From NCBI GenBank assembly GCA_002205965.3, contig NADL03000517.1:1612001-1676000 (forward strand): a stretch of 64,000 bases of DNA. Reading direction: 5' to 3'. Source of the stretch: Kappaphycus alvarezii (taxonomy: Eukaryota > Rhodophyta > Florideophyceae > Gigartinales > Solieriaceae). Under the pieces are notes generated by a model. It was given only the letters and a program-made list of their open reading frames with translations, ran no database searches and was not told the origin of the DNA. A program made the translations under genes and the position numbers. This document shows, piece after piece, positions 45,775 through 56,899 of this stretch (the first letter of the stretch is position 1; every line of letters starts with the position of its first letter).

Positions 45775-46412
45775 TTGAGTGGCATCCTTGGAAGGAGCTC
45801 GATATGTGTATTCTTGTGCGTTGGAGAGGTGGCAATTGAATTGATTGGTGAGGTGTTGAGGATTTTTGTTAAGCGGGTATATTTTGGAATACCCGTTAAA
45901 CTAAATTCCATCACCCGGTTGCAACGTTTTGCACTACCTGTTTCAGTATTCCAAAAGGCCGCAATACTGTACTGTACTGTACCCACTGTACCCAATCCAG
46001 CCCACGACAGATACGCAATCGTGCCAGTCACCAAGTTGTCTATTTCACAATCCGAATCGCACGCCCTGTAATTCAGCAAGACTCGTGCATTGGATAGTCA
46101 TGACAGAACGTAGCATCTGCAACGAATGTACTATACTCTACATAATCAACTATTACAGGCGCTCCTTGACGCTTCAAATGTGGTGGCATGCAATGATTGG
46201 GCCACGCGCGAGGCATAGGTGAGGACAGCCTGTCATTATCGCGGAGAAGAAATTCACAGCGCTCTTCATAGGGCATGGGTGCCCAACTTGCTCATATCAC
46301 CTCCTGACCTCACAAAAGCCGTGCATCCCTCAAACAATCCCATTCCCAACATCGGTCATCGCCTCCAACCGCTCCCCCCCCCTCCCCAACGGCCCCGTCC
46401 TTACCGGTAGCC
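45775..46412. other. Divergent promoter region with GTAC repeat
   Basis: Lies between the minus-strand gamma-glutamyltransferase and the plus-strand F-box gene and must serve both. It contains TACTGTACTGTACTGTAC at 45965-45982. No TATA box is clear for either gene. Confidence 0.45.
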
Positions 46413-46733
46413 ATGCCCCCGCCACGTCCACTCAGCCTGCTTCGCAACACCGGCGTCCTCCTCCTGCCTCCCCCGCCTTTCCCATCCTCGACCACCGTCA
46501 TCCATCCCGCACATCTCCCCGATGATATTCTAATTTCCATTTTCTCACAACTCACTCATGTGCGTGATATCGCCGCAGTCAGGTCCGTTTGCTACTCGTG
46601 GCGCGCTTTGGTCGACCGTACCGACGTTATTTGGCGCTCCCTCGTGTTCGAGCTACCCAAATGTGCGGGCACTGCATATCGTGCCGAGATTTGGTACCGC
46701 AGGGCCGCCGATTATGGTAATGCTCAGGCGCAG
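46413..46733 (+). CDS. F-box protein, first exon
   Basis: F-box proteins are substrate receptors of SCF ubiquitin ligases and bind Skp1 through the F-box. The ATG at 46413 opens a Pro-rich start, then the F-box at about residues 30-80 (HLPDDILISIFSQLTHVRDI, then VRSVCYSWRALVDRTDVIWRS). The next residues (IWYRRAADYGNAQAQ) look like the start of a Sel1-type repeat. The coding part stops at CAG followed by GTAGGT at 46734, a strong 5' splice donor. Beyond it the frame stays open only to 46805 and becomes Cys/Phe-rich and unlike Sel1. The next exon was not found before the channel gene at 47265, so the gene may be truncated or have a divergent second exon. Confidence 0.7.
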
Positions 46734-47264
46734 GTAGGTTGCCTCTCTTGTCTTTTTTGTGCGTTTTGGGGGTTTGGAACAAACATGCGTGGTGTGTTTT
46801 CGTAATGCTGACAATGGCGTTGGTGTGGTGTGGTGTGCAAATCAATATGCGTCGTTTTTGTGGTGTGTGCGCGATGGGTTTGAGGAAATGCGCGGCGTTT
46901 CGCGGGTTGCGCACTGATGGTGTGCTGATGGCACTGATGGTGGTTGACCGTTTTGACCCTGGCGGATTTGGATACGGCAGTTTTTGCTGGCGTTGTTGTA
47001 TACGTATGGGTACACTGGTCATGACCGGCATCGGCAACGTTTGCCCTGATGAGCATGGTGACTCCCTGCATGCATTGTAACCGGTTTAAAACCTGTCCCA
47101 AAATTTGCTAAAACCAACACGTGTACTGTTGATAATGTAAACTCATGTTTAAGAATTACAGAAAGTGGCAAAGGAGACATTGATGCATGCACCCCAAAAA
47201 TGCCAATTACAGTACAAATCTGCTGTCCACATTGAATTGCATTCTGTACCTATTAGATAGACTA
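46734..47264. other. Presumed intron or 3' remnant of the F-box gene
   Basis: G/T-rich up to about 47080, with no frame resembling Sel1 repeats or any other domain. No clear branch-point and acceptor combination leading to a coding exon was seen. Confidence 0.35.
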
Positions 47265-49457
47265 TTACTCGCGGGAGCACATCGCACCGATGCCGCTGGC
47301 AATCTCGTTCAACTGATTTTGCAGCCGTTCCAATTGGTCTTCCAAGCTCCGCACTTGTCTCCTCTTTTCTTCCAACTCTGCTCTCATCCGTTCCATCTCT
47401 CCCAGTCCATCCATCTCCTCCCGTCGTCCTCCGTCTGTTAAACTCTCCTCCTCATCCCTCTCTGTACCTCCTCGTCGCGACCCCTCTGACATTGAAAACG
47501 CAGACAACGAGTTCTCCAGTCGACCCTCCGCCCCTCGTTCCACCGCATACGACCGATTCACCACAACAATCCCTCGAGCTCTAAAGTCAGCCTCGGCCTT
47601 TTCCCGCAAGTCTCTCGCGACTTTAGCGTAGCGTATCTGCGCCTCCACCGCCTTTATCGAATTTTGCCACAACTTTAGAGTCTCCTCCTCTTCCAACTTC
47701 TTTCTCAACTTTTCCGTCTCATCCAACACCTGCATCAACGCCTTACGCGGTACCTCGATCAAGTCTGTGTCTTCCGTGCATACTGCCTTCTCCTCACGCG
47801 CTCGTTGAAAAATAATGCCGTCCTCCCCAAATATCTCGCCCTTCCCATACTCGTGCAAACTTCCGTCGGAAAGTTGTACCTCCACCTTGCCTTCTTGGAT
47901 TACGTAAAACCCTTTGGGCTTTTCCCCTCTAGAGTACACTGTGCCTCCACCCTGTACTGTGAACTCGTTGATAGACATATACACGTGGCCTCGTTTCTCT
48001 TTCGGGATTGCTTGAATAAGTTTCGACCCGAGCATCTGTCGCTCGTAGATATATTCAAGGACTTCCTTCCTTAAATCCCCGGTTATCCCCTCTAGCAACT
48101 TTTTCTCATCCAACACCCGTTGCCTCCTGTACTCTCTCTGAAACCATTCCCGGATTCGCATCTGCAGACCGTGAGCCAAATCACGGTTCTTTGCAAAATC
48201 CGTCAGCTGGTCCATCTTTTTACGGTGTTCTGCAGATGACTCATTCAGATCATCTTGAATATTGGATACCTGCGAGATCACGTACGCAAACATTGCCGCC
48301 CCAAGGAACATGATCACAATAACATACATCCTCTCCGCCGTATTTTCGGGTACCACATCACCGTATCCAATCGTAGTAATGGTGTAGACAGAAAAGTAGA
48401 GCGCTGCCACGTACCGGCCAAAGTCGCCCTTTGGTATATCCCCGTCCCCGTCTTCCCTCTCGAACCAATTGACGTGCACGCAATTCTCCCCTACCTGACA
48501 CGTCGAGGCGGTAATGGCGCCAAAGTAGAAAAACAGGCATGCAAACCAGTGTGCAATCAAGGTCACTGTGAAAAAGAGGGTTACCAATCTCAAGTAACCG
48601 TATTTGACACGCAGCTTAACTTCAAAGTCGGTGAATCTCTTGTTCATTCGGAGTAGACGTGCGAGGCGGAAGAGTCTGGTCAACCTCAAAAGACGTAGAA
48701 AACGGGGAAGAAGAAGAATACTTGGACCCACGGATTCAGTGCCGTAGACACCAAGCGCTATAATATCCCATGGAAACGTGGCCAGCGCGTCCAAGGGGAA
48801 CCACGTGAAAAGGTAGCGACGTCTAATTTTCTGCGGATCCTTCTCCAAGTCGCCGTTGGGCTTGTAATAGGCGGTGAAAAATGAGAGGACGATGTCTGTG
48901 AGAAAGGCGAGATCAAGAAAACGCTCGACCCAGAACCAAGGGCTGGAGGGGCTGAGAATGCCCAGGAAAGAGTAGACGTAAACGGAAACATAGACGACAT
49001 ACACAAGCAAAACAAGAATAAAGGTATCCCAGAGGCTGATGAAACGGCCCTCCGGATTAAGAACGGATAAAGTGGCTTGCAAGGAAGACGCGTCACTTTG
49101 GTTATCGCGAATGGCCTTGTCAGTAACAAAGGCAAAGACATCCTTGTTAATTTCGGTAGGGTCGTCAGTAGAGTCGGGATGGTTGGGGCGAGGTATGCGC
49201 GGGGAGAGCATGGTCTCGAGAAACGGTCGGGGGTGGAGAGGGCGGGAGGACTTTGCTTCCTCTGCAGAGTTTGCAAAACTGTTGATGGAGGGGGTGGATT
49301 GGACGGTGGAGCCTGGACTGGTGTCGGGCGGGTTGTGGTCAGGGGAGAGTGGGTTGAGAAGGGATGGACGAGAGGCGAGGCGACGTTGGAAATACAGAGC
49401 GTCGGAGCGTGTGCTGCGGGCGGAGTTGTGGTCGTGATGTTCTTCGTCGGGGTTCAT
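47265..49457 (-). CDS. Voltage-gated K+ channel of the EAG/plant Shaker type with cyclic-nucleotide-binding domain
   Basis: A 730-residue plasma or organelle membrane channel, intact and intronless, starting at the ATG at 49457. Residues 1-140 are Ser/Pro-rich and have no PAS domain. Transmembrane segments follow: S1 (about 142-166), S2 (177-198), S3 (215-235), S4 (250-272, with Arg every third or fourth residue: RFLRLLRLTRLFRLARLLRM) and S5 (290-312). The pore has the K+ filter TTIGYGDVVP (about 361-370), and S6 spans about 376-398. A C-linker leads to the cyclic-nucleotide-binding domain at about 475-575 (GEKPKGFYVIQEGKVEV, GEIFGEDGIIF). The tail has two coiled coils (about 575-645 and 690-725) that may help tetramer assembly. 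The CNBD lacks the Arg of the usual phosphate-binding motif in a clear form, so true cNMP binding is uncertain. Confidence 0.93.
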   Translation of the reverse strand: MNPDEEHHDHNSARSTRSDALYFQRRLASRPSLLNPLSPDHNPPDTSPGSTVQSTPSINSFANSAEEAKSSRPLHPRPFLETMLSPRIPRPNHPDSTDDPTEINKDVFAFVTDKAIRDNQSDASSLQATLSVLNPEGRFISLWDTFILVLLVYVVYVSVYVYSFLGILSPSSPWFWVERFLDLAFLTDIVLSFFTAYYKPNGDLEKDPQKIRRRYLFTWFPLDALATFPWDIIALGVYGTESVGPSILLLPRFLRLLRLTRLFRLARLLRMNKRFTDFEVKLRVKYGYLRLVTLFFTVTLIAHWFACLFFYFGAITASTCQVGENCVHVNWFEREDGDGDIPKGDFGRYVAALYFSVYTITTIGYGDVVPENTAERMYVIVIMFLGAAMFAYVISQVSNIQDDLNESSAEHRKKMDQLTDFAKNRDLAHGLQMRIREWFQREYRRQRVLDEKKLLEGITGDLRKEVLEYIYERQMLGSKLIQAIPKEKRGHVYMSINEFTVQGGGTVYSRGEKPKGFYVIQEGKVEVQLSDGSLHEYGKGEIFGEDGIIFQRAREEKAVCTEDTDLIEVPRKALMQVLDETEKLRKKLEEEETLKLWQNSIKAVEAQIRYAKVARDLREKAEADFRARGIVVVNRSYAVERGAEGRLENSLSAFSMSEGSRRGGTERDEEESLTDGGRREEMDGLGEMERMRAELEEKRRQVRSLEDQLERLQNQLNEIASGIGAMCSRE

Positions 49458-49603
49458 GATTTAAAGTGGGGCTGGGAACAGAGGGGGTTTGAGGGGGTGC
49501 GTAAGTTGCAAAGATTAAGGAGTGTTTAGAGAGGATTGAGGGATGAGGGTCCGGACGCACGGGGCGGGACGAAGTGGGAAGAGGGATAAGCGGAGGAGTA
49601 AGG

Positions 49604-49612
49604 TTTTATATA
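49604..49612 (-). promoter_or_regulatory. TATA-like box upstream of the K+ channel gene
   Basis: TATATAAAA on the minus strand, 147 bases upstream of the ATG. Placement resembles that upstream of the BET gene. Confidence 0.4.
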
Positions 49613-51969
49613 CGGGGAGCAAGGGGGTAGAAAGAGGATGGATGGATGGCGGAGACGGTTGTTGAGAGGAGGCGTTTGAATTGGAGATATGTATGTTTGT
49701 AAGGCGTGGGATAAAAGGGGTAAGATAAAAGTAGAGAGATGTAAAGGTAAAGTTACCTGTCGTGACCGTGAAAAAGTGGAAAAAGCGGAGAATGTATGGT
49801 ATGACAAGAGACGTGCGGGGGAGGGGGGGGCTGGGGAACAGCTAATTTGCAGAGGGGTTGCCGTTGGTGCGGGGCAGGGGGTAAGGAATAAATATGTGAA
49901 TATGTGGCAGTAAAACAGAGGATGTTGAGTGGGAAAGTGTGGGTCGGGGGTGATTGGTGATTGTGATTTCGCAGGGACGGTGATTGAGATGCGGGAAAAG
50001 GAGACTAGTTGGTGGGTGTGACCAGGGTTGAAGGTGGTCGCGGCCGTTGCGGGGACCACAGGGAGCCAAAGGCATTTGATTTACTGCGTTTCAATTTGTG
50101 TAGTGTAGCTTTTTGGGTGAGATGGACAACATGATAGAGACGGGAATGACGATGGAAACGGACCAAGGTGTACAAGGATGGAATTGGCGGCTGTTGAGGG
50201 GGTCAAGAAATGCGAGTTTGGAGATAGCAGGAGGTGGAGGGGGCGAGGCGAACATAATCTCAGCGATTGTAGAGTCGGTTAAAGGTCAAAACATGGTGGC
50301 TGTTGTTGCTCATTGGGGCATATCTGCCTGCCTCGCCGTGATTGTTGCGAAATAACCATTGGGAATCGCTCAGTGCAGTGGTCAATGCATTGTGCTCTAC
50401 AATAAAAGTCCTGCGTCGCAACAATTTGGCGGGCCCAACTCTCTGCTATACTGTCCAATTTGGCAAACATGTCTTTTTGTTGTTGACGCAGCGTTATCAT
50501 ACTATAGTACCACACTACTTTAGAGTATCCAAAAAAAAAACTCGACAGCGCCAGATACTTGAGCACTAAAAAAACATTAATTCTAGAGCCGTTTTCCAAC
50601 TGCTCAGTTGCCAGTTACAGCTACAAAAACAGTCTAGTATTTTCAAAATTTAATGTGGGGCTGCAAATAAAGTTTTTCTCATACCCTGCTGTTCCAATCA
50701 TACCTTACATAAATGGCACTTGTCAGTTGCATTCATTATTGAGAGATACAATATGTATGCAAAGGGCAAAATATTGCAAATGATTCCTCATTCAGGTCAA
50801 GTATAACAGCCAAGGGGAAGTCGCCCCATCATCAAACGCACTGCTTGGATATCATAACGTACGGTGCTCTGGTGTGTACACTACGCCCCGGCCTGGCCAC
50901 CCATAACATCGTGGGTGGCCCAAACCCTGTTATCGGCACCAGTAATTAGCACCACCTGTACAGTGTACACCACTCAATTCTTGTTCAAACCATTTGTCAC
51001 CGCTCCGCATCTCAAACCATCTCCACACCCATCGAAACTCCCAATCACACCATCTCCAACGCCCCGCCTGCACCATCATCCCCCTGTCACATCGGCACCG
51101 TCTCCCAATTCCGTACCGCATACCCCTCCCCAGTCCTGAGAGCCATACCGCAAAAGAGTCCAGTTTCTCCCCTTCTGCTCCCAGCCTGACTCTTATGCTC
51201 CCAAAAAATCAAACACCACAACACACCCTGGCCCCACATCTTCAACCCTTCAAAAACATCAACTCCCAACTACCATACACTTCGTAAATCCCACCACCCG
51301 TCCCACCCAAACTGTCACACGCGCCCCACCACTTTTCATCCCTGTACCTCCTCGTCGAGGTACCAACATCATACTGTATGGTACTCCCCGCAAAAACCAG
51401 TATCAAGCACACTCCCCATTCCTCTCACAACCGCTGACCCTCGTCCGCATCACACCTCGCCCTCATACAGTATCTATTCCCACATGTCATCACGACCCGC
51501 CCGCACTTTCATCCGGCATCTCAACGCTACCCCGACACCCGTCTTCCCCGCCTCTGCCTACACCAAACGTGTACAGGTGTACATCCCATTGCCACAACGC
51601 GTCATTGTTTACAGTACATTGCCTCTGGGTGTGGTACGGTTGTACTGTACTGTACTATATACTGTAAGTATCGCTTGAAATACACCCGGGGACAGCGTGT
51701 GGAAAACAGCGTGCTTTTTTTTGTTGAGTTATTTCAACGCGTGTGTGGCTCAATGCTCAAACTTGTCAATGACTTTACAGTTGAGAGCTAACTGCACATG
51801 CCATGTCAGCGCCATGCGATGCAACCAGAGTGCATACTGTAGCATTTGAAAACTGGGGCCAATGATTTCGCATCGCTGTTCTTTCAGCTTCAAGTATGCA
51901 CTACTGGCACTAGATTTACAGATACGGGTCAATCGGGTGATCCATGTCAGTCGCAACCAATTACAGTAC
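49613..51969. other. Intergenic region with C-rich tract and GTAC repeats
   Basis: No recognised gene. About 50990-51480 is C/A-rich on the + strand, like the tracts at 1.0-1.6 and 28.4 kb. GTAC-type repeats occur at about 50958-50970 (TGTACAGTGTACA) and 51642-51656. Confidence 0.4.
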
Positions 51970-52604
51970 TGTCGGTCAGACTGGGATCGGTAGGATCCCG
52001 GAGCGTGTTGTCGGTTACGTACTTGGCGTAAAACCGAACCGTGCTGTACTTTATCGCTCAATGAGACAGCAGGCGTACCCTGCGTGGTAAACGAGACAAT
52101 AACAAGTGAGACTGGTATAGTCAAGCATTCGGCTTTCTATTCATTCATCCTCTATCCCTTCAATTTCTCCTTACGTGAACAGAATGAGTGGCTTGCAATA
52201 GCCTGAAGGCTTCGCAAGGGTAAGCATGGCGAATCATAGATTAATCGGGTCTGACTGTGACGACTATTTGGGGCAATGCTTGGATTGAACCAGTGAACGA
52301 AAGAGAACGAGCGGGAGAGGGGTCTCAAGAATGGAGTGGAATTGAATATGTATCGGGATCAAGTTGTAGGCTATAAATCTCGCCATGAAAATGGTACACG
52401 TAAGGAGAAATTGAAGGCACAGAGGATGAATGAATAAAAAACAGAACGCTTGACTATACCAGTCTCACTTGTCATTGTCTCGCTTACCACGCAGGGTACG
52501 CCTGCTGTCTCATTGAGCGATGAAGTACAGCACAGTTCGGTTTTACGCCAAGTACGTAACCGACAACACGCTCCGGGATCCTACCGATCCCAGTCTGACC
52601 GACA
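51970..52604. mobile_element. Foldback element (MITE-like) with 208-base inverted arms
   Basis: The left arm 51970-52177 and the right arm 52397-52604 are reverse complements at roughly 94% by eye, each exactly 208 bases, with no length difference. The loop is 219 bases (52178-52396) and holds no gene; a CTATAAAT string lies near 52370. The outer ends are TGTCGGTCAGACTGGG and its complement, giving TG...CA ends. No clean target-site duplication is visible. With no transposase, it would depend on an enzyme from another element. Confidence 0.75.
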
Positions 52605-52904
52605 ATCATGATTACAGGTTATACTCTGGCCCTCAAGCCAGGACAATAGTAATATGTCGATTCGTCGGCATGGTCCTAAGGAAGCGGCACAACACGAAAG
52701 CTGGATGGATGAATATCGTTCTGAATTTCGCGCAGAAAAATAGTTTTTCTACGGCTCCAGTCGAAGTTTTGGGAGTGTTCCAAACTATACCAGACGGACA
52801 CTGTGAACACTATATTAAGCTCCTGGTGTCACCACACTCAAGGAATCAGGAATGGTTAAGAAATCACAAAGCCAACTCAGTCAGTCAATCGCATTGACGG
52901 CGAC

Positions 52905-54770
52905 ATGAGACGCCTCAGGAAGACTACACCGAGGGAAAAGGGTAAGGGTGCGGGTGGAAACCCATTTGAAGCATTGACAGATGAACAGACTACCGCAAGA
53001 CCATCGACCACCGCAATAAGAAGCGAGGCTAACGCCGACTTGCAGACCCCAGAAATGCAGAAAAACCCCCAACAGGAGCAGCCAGCCGAGGCAGAGATCG
53101 CTAAGCAGCCACAGCAAGTTGAAGCCGAGGGAATTGCGCATGGAGGACTGACCCCTATTAATACCGATAAATCCCAAGCTAAGGGTGCAAAACGGGCAGA
53201 GCTTGTGTTCCCATACAACCCGGTGCTCTGCACCAACGTTGTTTTTGAATCGGAGAAAGAACCAACTCGATTTTCTTCTGTGTTTGTACCACTAAATACG
53301 CAAGAAACGAGGGGAGAAATACTACTTTGAGCACCACATCCGCCTCATATTGGCGTTGGGAGGTGAGGAACTGTCTGCAGCGGACTTACTGGATGACACT
53401 CGTGCCCACATGAGTGTGCATGATATATTCCACCCGGACATACTGCGGCAACCTATGTACTACTGCCGGCTTGGATTTGTGTTCAGAAAATACCAGGTGA
53501 CTATGGATTCCACTCGGACATCGGACAAGAACGCGCGGTACGCCCATGGGGCATTGCAAATGCATTGTAAAGTGATGATATGTTTGAAAAAGAACTGGTG
53601 GCGGCCAGGAACCTAATCAACCAGCACTGTAAAATGTCCCAGCCGTTCCAGCATCCCTACCGGAATTCAGAAAGCAGTGAAGTGAAGACTATGACATTGG
53701 ACCCCCGCGCACTTAAAGGACCCACAGAGCTCATAGCAAGTCCACCGCAGAATTTGATGCTCACAAGGGCGGGGTATTGTTGGAAAGCAAGCAACCAACA
53801 ACAGGCAGTCGCCTGGTGTGCCTGACTTACACTTTAATGAGGCTGTGCCCCCTAGTCGTGAGCCCCATGGTGAATCAGCTGCAGTACCATCGAGTGCAGT
53901 CCAATAATATTGGCATGGAGTGTTTGATCGTAAATTGACCAGGCGACACTCGTCATCCCCAGATCTGGACCCTAGTGACGATTATGACGACGACAGCGAT
54001 ACCGACGGCGAATATGGACGCAACAATTGGAATCGCGCTCCCGATCGTCGAAGGCGCGACACGGAGACAAAACGTGGTTACTCTCAGCCATTTGGCCTTG
54101 AAGAAGTTCCGAGAAGATTCTTCGACATGTACAGGGATGGCAAGAACTGCTTCGATGGAACAGACGATGAAAAATGGCAGCCACACTTGGCGACCATGCT
54201 GCGACTAATGAAAAGCGCAGGAATGTCTGAATCGCAGCTCATGCAGGGATTACCCTTGACGATGAAGGGAACTGCTGAGATGTTTTCAATACACGAGTGG
54301 ATGCTGTGTGCGAAACATTTGAGGCTGCAATATCATATTTTACAGCCCACTTCAATGGCCCTGAGACACAACAGCTCGTGAGGGAGCGTCTCCAGGCCCT
54401 CAACATTCAGGACGTTGTTCAAGAGGCAGGCTCGGAGATTAAAGCTCTGAAGGCAATAACAAATGAGATTGACAGGCTATACTTGTTGATGGAACCTGAA
54501 GCGCAATCCGAGTTTCACAAAATCTGATATTTGGTCGGCTCTGTACGAGCACGACCCTGGAGCGCTGGTGTCATAAGCGATCCGTCCAAGAAGAGCGAGT
54601 ACAAGACACTAAACCGTGCCCTCACTAGCAAGTTATACGCATGGACATCGTCCCAACCAAAACATGCAGATCAACGAATCCGACAGAAGAACACGAGTCG
54701 AGCGACAATGGGGCCAGCAACATCAAACAATGAAAGGCCGGACATATTGCACTCTGAATATGGCAGGAGC
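52905..54770 (+). pseudogene. Copia gag region
   Basis: The first frame (52905-53330) is Gln/Ala/Pro-rich and disordered. The next (53350-53616) overlaps in another frame. A conserved-looking part at 53920-54381 has LEEVPRRFFDMYRDGKNCFDG, then HLATMLRLMKSAGMSE, then a frame change to a helical segment (ETFEAAISYFTAHFNGPETQ, 54297-54527) that ends at a TGA at 54525. The fold type is gag-like by position only. Stops near 53330, 54380 and 54527 prevent a single product. Confidence 0.5.
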
Positions 54771-54779
54771 CCCTAGACA

Positions 54780-55883
54780 GTGTGCAACTCTTTCCGGCAG
54801 AAGGTAGGACCGGCAGAAGGTAGGACCGCGACAAGGAGCACCTCGGCTCCGCAAGTCGTTTTACCTGGTACTACCATAGGTCGCGATAACAATAATATCA
54901 AGTGCTTCGGCTGCGGAAGGTTGGGACATCGAGTACGGAACTGCCCACATAGTAGTGCGGCAAAGGGGTTTGCTCATCGCGCAAGAGATTTCAGCGAGCG
55001 CGGCGGATGGCTGACCAAAGACTCGGAATGGATACGTCAGGTTTTGTTTGCGCTTGCCGCCAGTGCTGATGCAGGCTATATCGTTGAAGTCGACGAAGAA
55101 TCAGTTGAGCAGTCCGCGATTGCAGAGGTATTCGGTGAAGCATTGCACGATGAGCAGAGCCTACCCAACATACCGGATGAGAAATACACCCCTATCAATC
55201 CGACGGGATATACTGAGCTCGGTGCACCAATTTCCCACCCTATTCTGTCCACCGACGGCACCAAAAATGAAAGCCTTGCAAACATATTCACTACAAACTT
55301 CTGCAAGCACGCTAGCACTGCACTTGCCGCTCAGGAGGATAGTATGGCCCATTACTTCACAGTCAATCCCTGTGAAGATACCCTACGCTCAGTCGACCAT
55401 ATTAACTACATTAGAACTGTTTCTGATGGACTGAAGAGTGATGTGGTAAGCATTAACGCGGTATCAAGTCCCATGGGTGATGCGGAGTTCAGGGGGTTGT
55501 GCGTGGATTCGGGCGCCACAAGGTCCGTAGTCGGTGCGCCTCAAGCCCTGAAATACCTACAGTTAATGAACATGAGCTTTGACCTCAACCAGAGTAAGGC
55601 CCACTTTGTGTTTGGCTGCGCTGCCAGGAATAGTTTGGGTACCATGGAAATGCTAGTGCCCCTTTCAGTGTGCGACGGGCCGCTCTGGTTGCAAATTGAT
55701 GTCATGGACACCGCACTACCAGCGCTCCTTGGGCTCGATGTAATGCATACCCTTGGAATCTCGATACACACCGGCGATTGCATACTATCACTCGGCAATG
55801 GAAGCGAAAAAGTACCTTGCAGATGGTTCAGAGGCCGTACTACCATACTTGGGACATCAAGTCAAACGCTGCCACATATATAA
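54780..55883 (+). CDS. Copia zinc knuckle and aspartic protease segment
   Basis: An open frame of 367 codons. A CCHC knuckle (CFGCGRLGHRVRNC) lies at about residues 42-55 and binds nucleic acid in gag proteins. The protease active site is CVDSGATRSVVG at about 240. LLGLDVMHTLGI near 325 is the typical second protease motif. An acidic linker separates them. In intact elements this would be an inner part of one polyprotein; here it is the longest undamaged part of the element. Confidence 0.75.
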   Translation: MCNSFRQKVGPAEGRTATRSTSAPQVVLPGTTIGRDNNNIKCFGCGRLGHRVRNCPHSSAAKGFAHRARDFSERGGWLTKDSEWIRQVLFALAASADAGYIVEVDEESVEQSAIAEVFGEALHDEQSLPNIPDEKYTPINPTGYTELGAPISHPILSTDGTKNESLANIFTTNFCKHASTALAAQEDSMAHYFTVNPCEDTLRSVDHINYIRTVSDGLKSDVVSINAVSSPMGDAEFRGLCVDSGATRSVVGAPQALKYLQLMNMSFDLNQSKAHFVFGCAARNSLGTMEMLVPLSVCDGPLWLQIDVMDTALPALLGLDVMHTLGISIHTGDCILSLGNGSEKVPCRWFRGRTTILGTSSQTLPHI

Positions 55884-55889
55884 ACGCCT

Positions 55890-56884
55890 CAACAATGTTC
55901 ACAGAGTCTGAACTTCGAATACTCCATCAACACTTTAACCATCCGCCTTCGTCCAGACTATACCGCTTGCTGCAGATAGCACGTCCCACTGAAACTGATA
56001 GTAGTACTTTCCGAACGCTAGAGGAGATTTAGGCAGCCTGTCGTACGTGTACAACCTTTGGTGCTCGGCCACTGCGTTTCAGAGTTGCCATCCCACCAGA
56101 GTCGATTACATTCAACAAGGAAGTCGCACTTGACCTCTTCTGGCTCGATGGCAGGGCAACGTTACATGCGGTCGATAAACAGACGGGCTATGGAAACGCT
56201 GCGTTCCTACGAGGTAATACGGTGGAAGATGTATGGCAGACCTTTCTCGAGTGCTGGGTATTACCCTATCTTGGGTACCCTGAAATAATCCGTCTCGATC
56301 AAGGCTACCAATTTACGTCTATCAGGTGGGAACATCGTGCGGCAGAAGTTGGCATTATCATTCAACTCTCCGGCATTGAGAGTCACAATTCAATAGGACT
56401 TGGCGAGCGGTACCATGCCCCCTTAAGACGCATATACCAAAAAATACGTCATGCGTCGCCCAAAGTGTCACAAGAGATGGCGTTAAGACTACCTCCGAAG
56501 AGCATGAACAATACAGCTGGCCCAGCCGGGTTGTCACTAACTGTACTCGTATACGGCGAGCATGGACACCTACCAATACCAGGTTCCTCATACTCAGACC
56601 AGGAAAGCCGAATGACGGGGATGCAGACTGCGACAGCCGAGATGGAACCTATATTGGCAGAGCTGCTAATTTCTGAGGCACTGCGATTACGCACGCCGAC
56701 AGCCGCCAATCGTATAGTCGTACGGAAGGGGACAAAGTCAGGGTATACAGGGAACCAGACAACCGCATACACGGAAAATTCGAAGTACTCGACGTGGACG
56801 ATAAACACGTTTAAATGGACGTCGATGGGACCCGCAAGAAATTTAACCGCACACAGGTCATTACGGACAACCAAAGAGCTATGA
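55890..56884 (+). pseudogene. Copia integrase segment
   Basis: The gag-pre-integrase part has LHQHFNHPPSSRLYRLL, then the Cys pair CRTC (about 56040), which with two His forms the HHCC zinc site. The catalytic core has VALDLFWLDGRATLHAVDKQ (first Asp), RLDQGYQF (second Asp) and GLGERYH (Glu). The parts lie in two or three frames with a TAG at about 56029, so no functional enzyme results. Confidence 0.7.
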
Positions 56885-56899
56885 AAACAAAATATTTCT

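Noticed and set aside
52178-52396. A gene within the loop of the foldback element
   Set aside because: Only short frames, none with a recognised domain.
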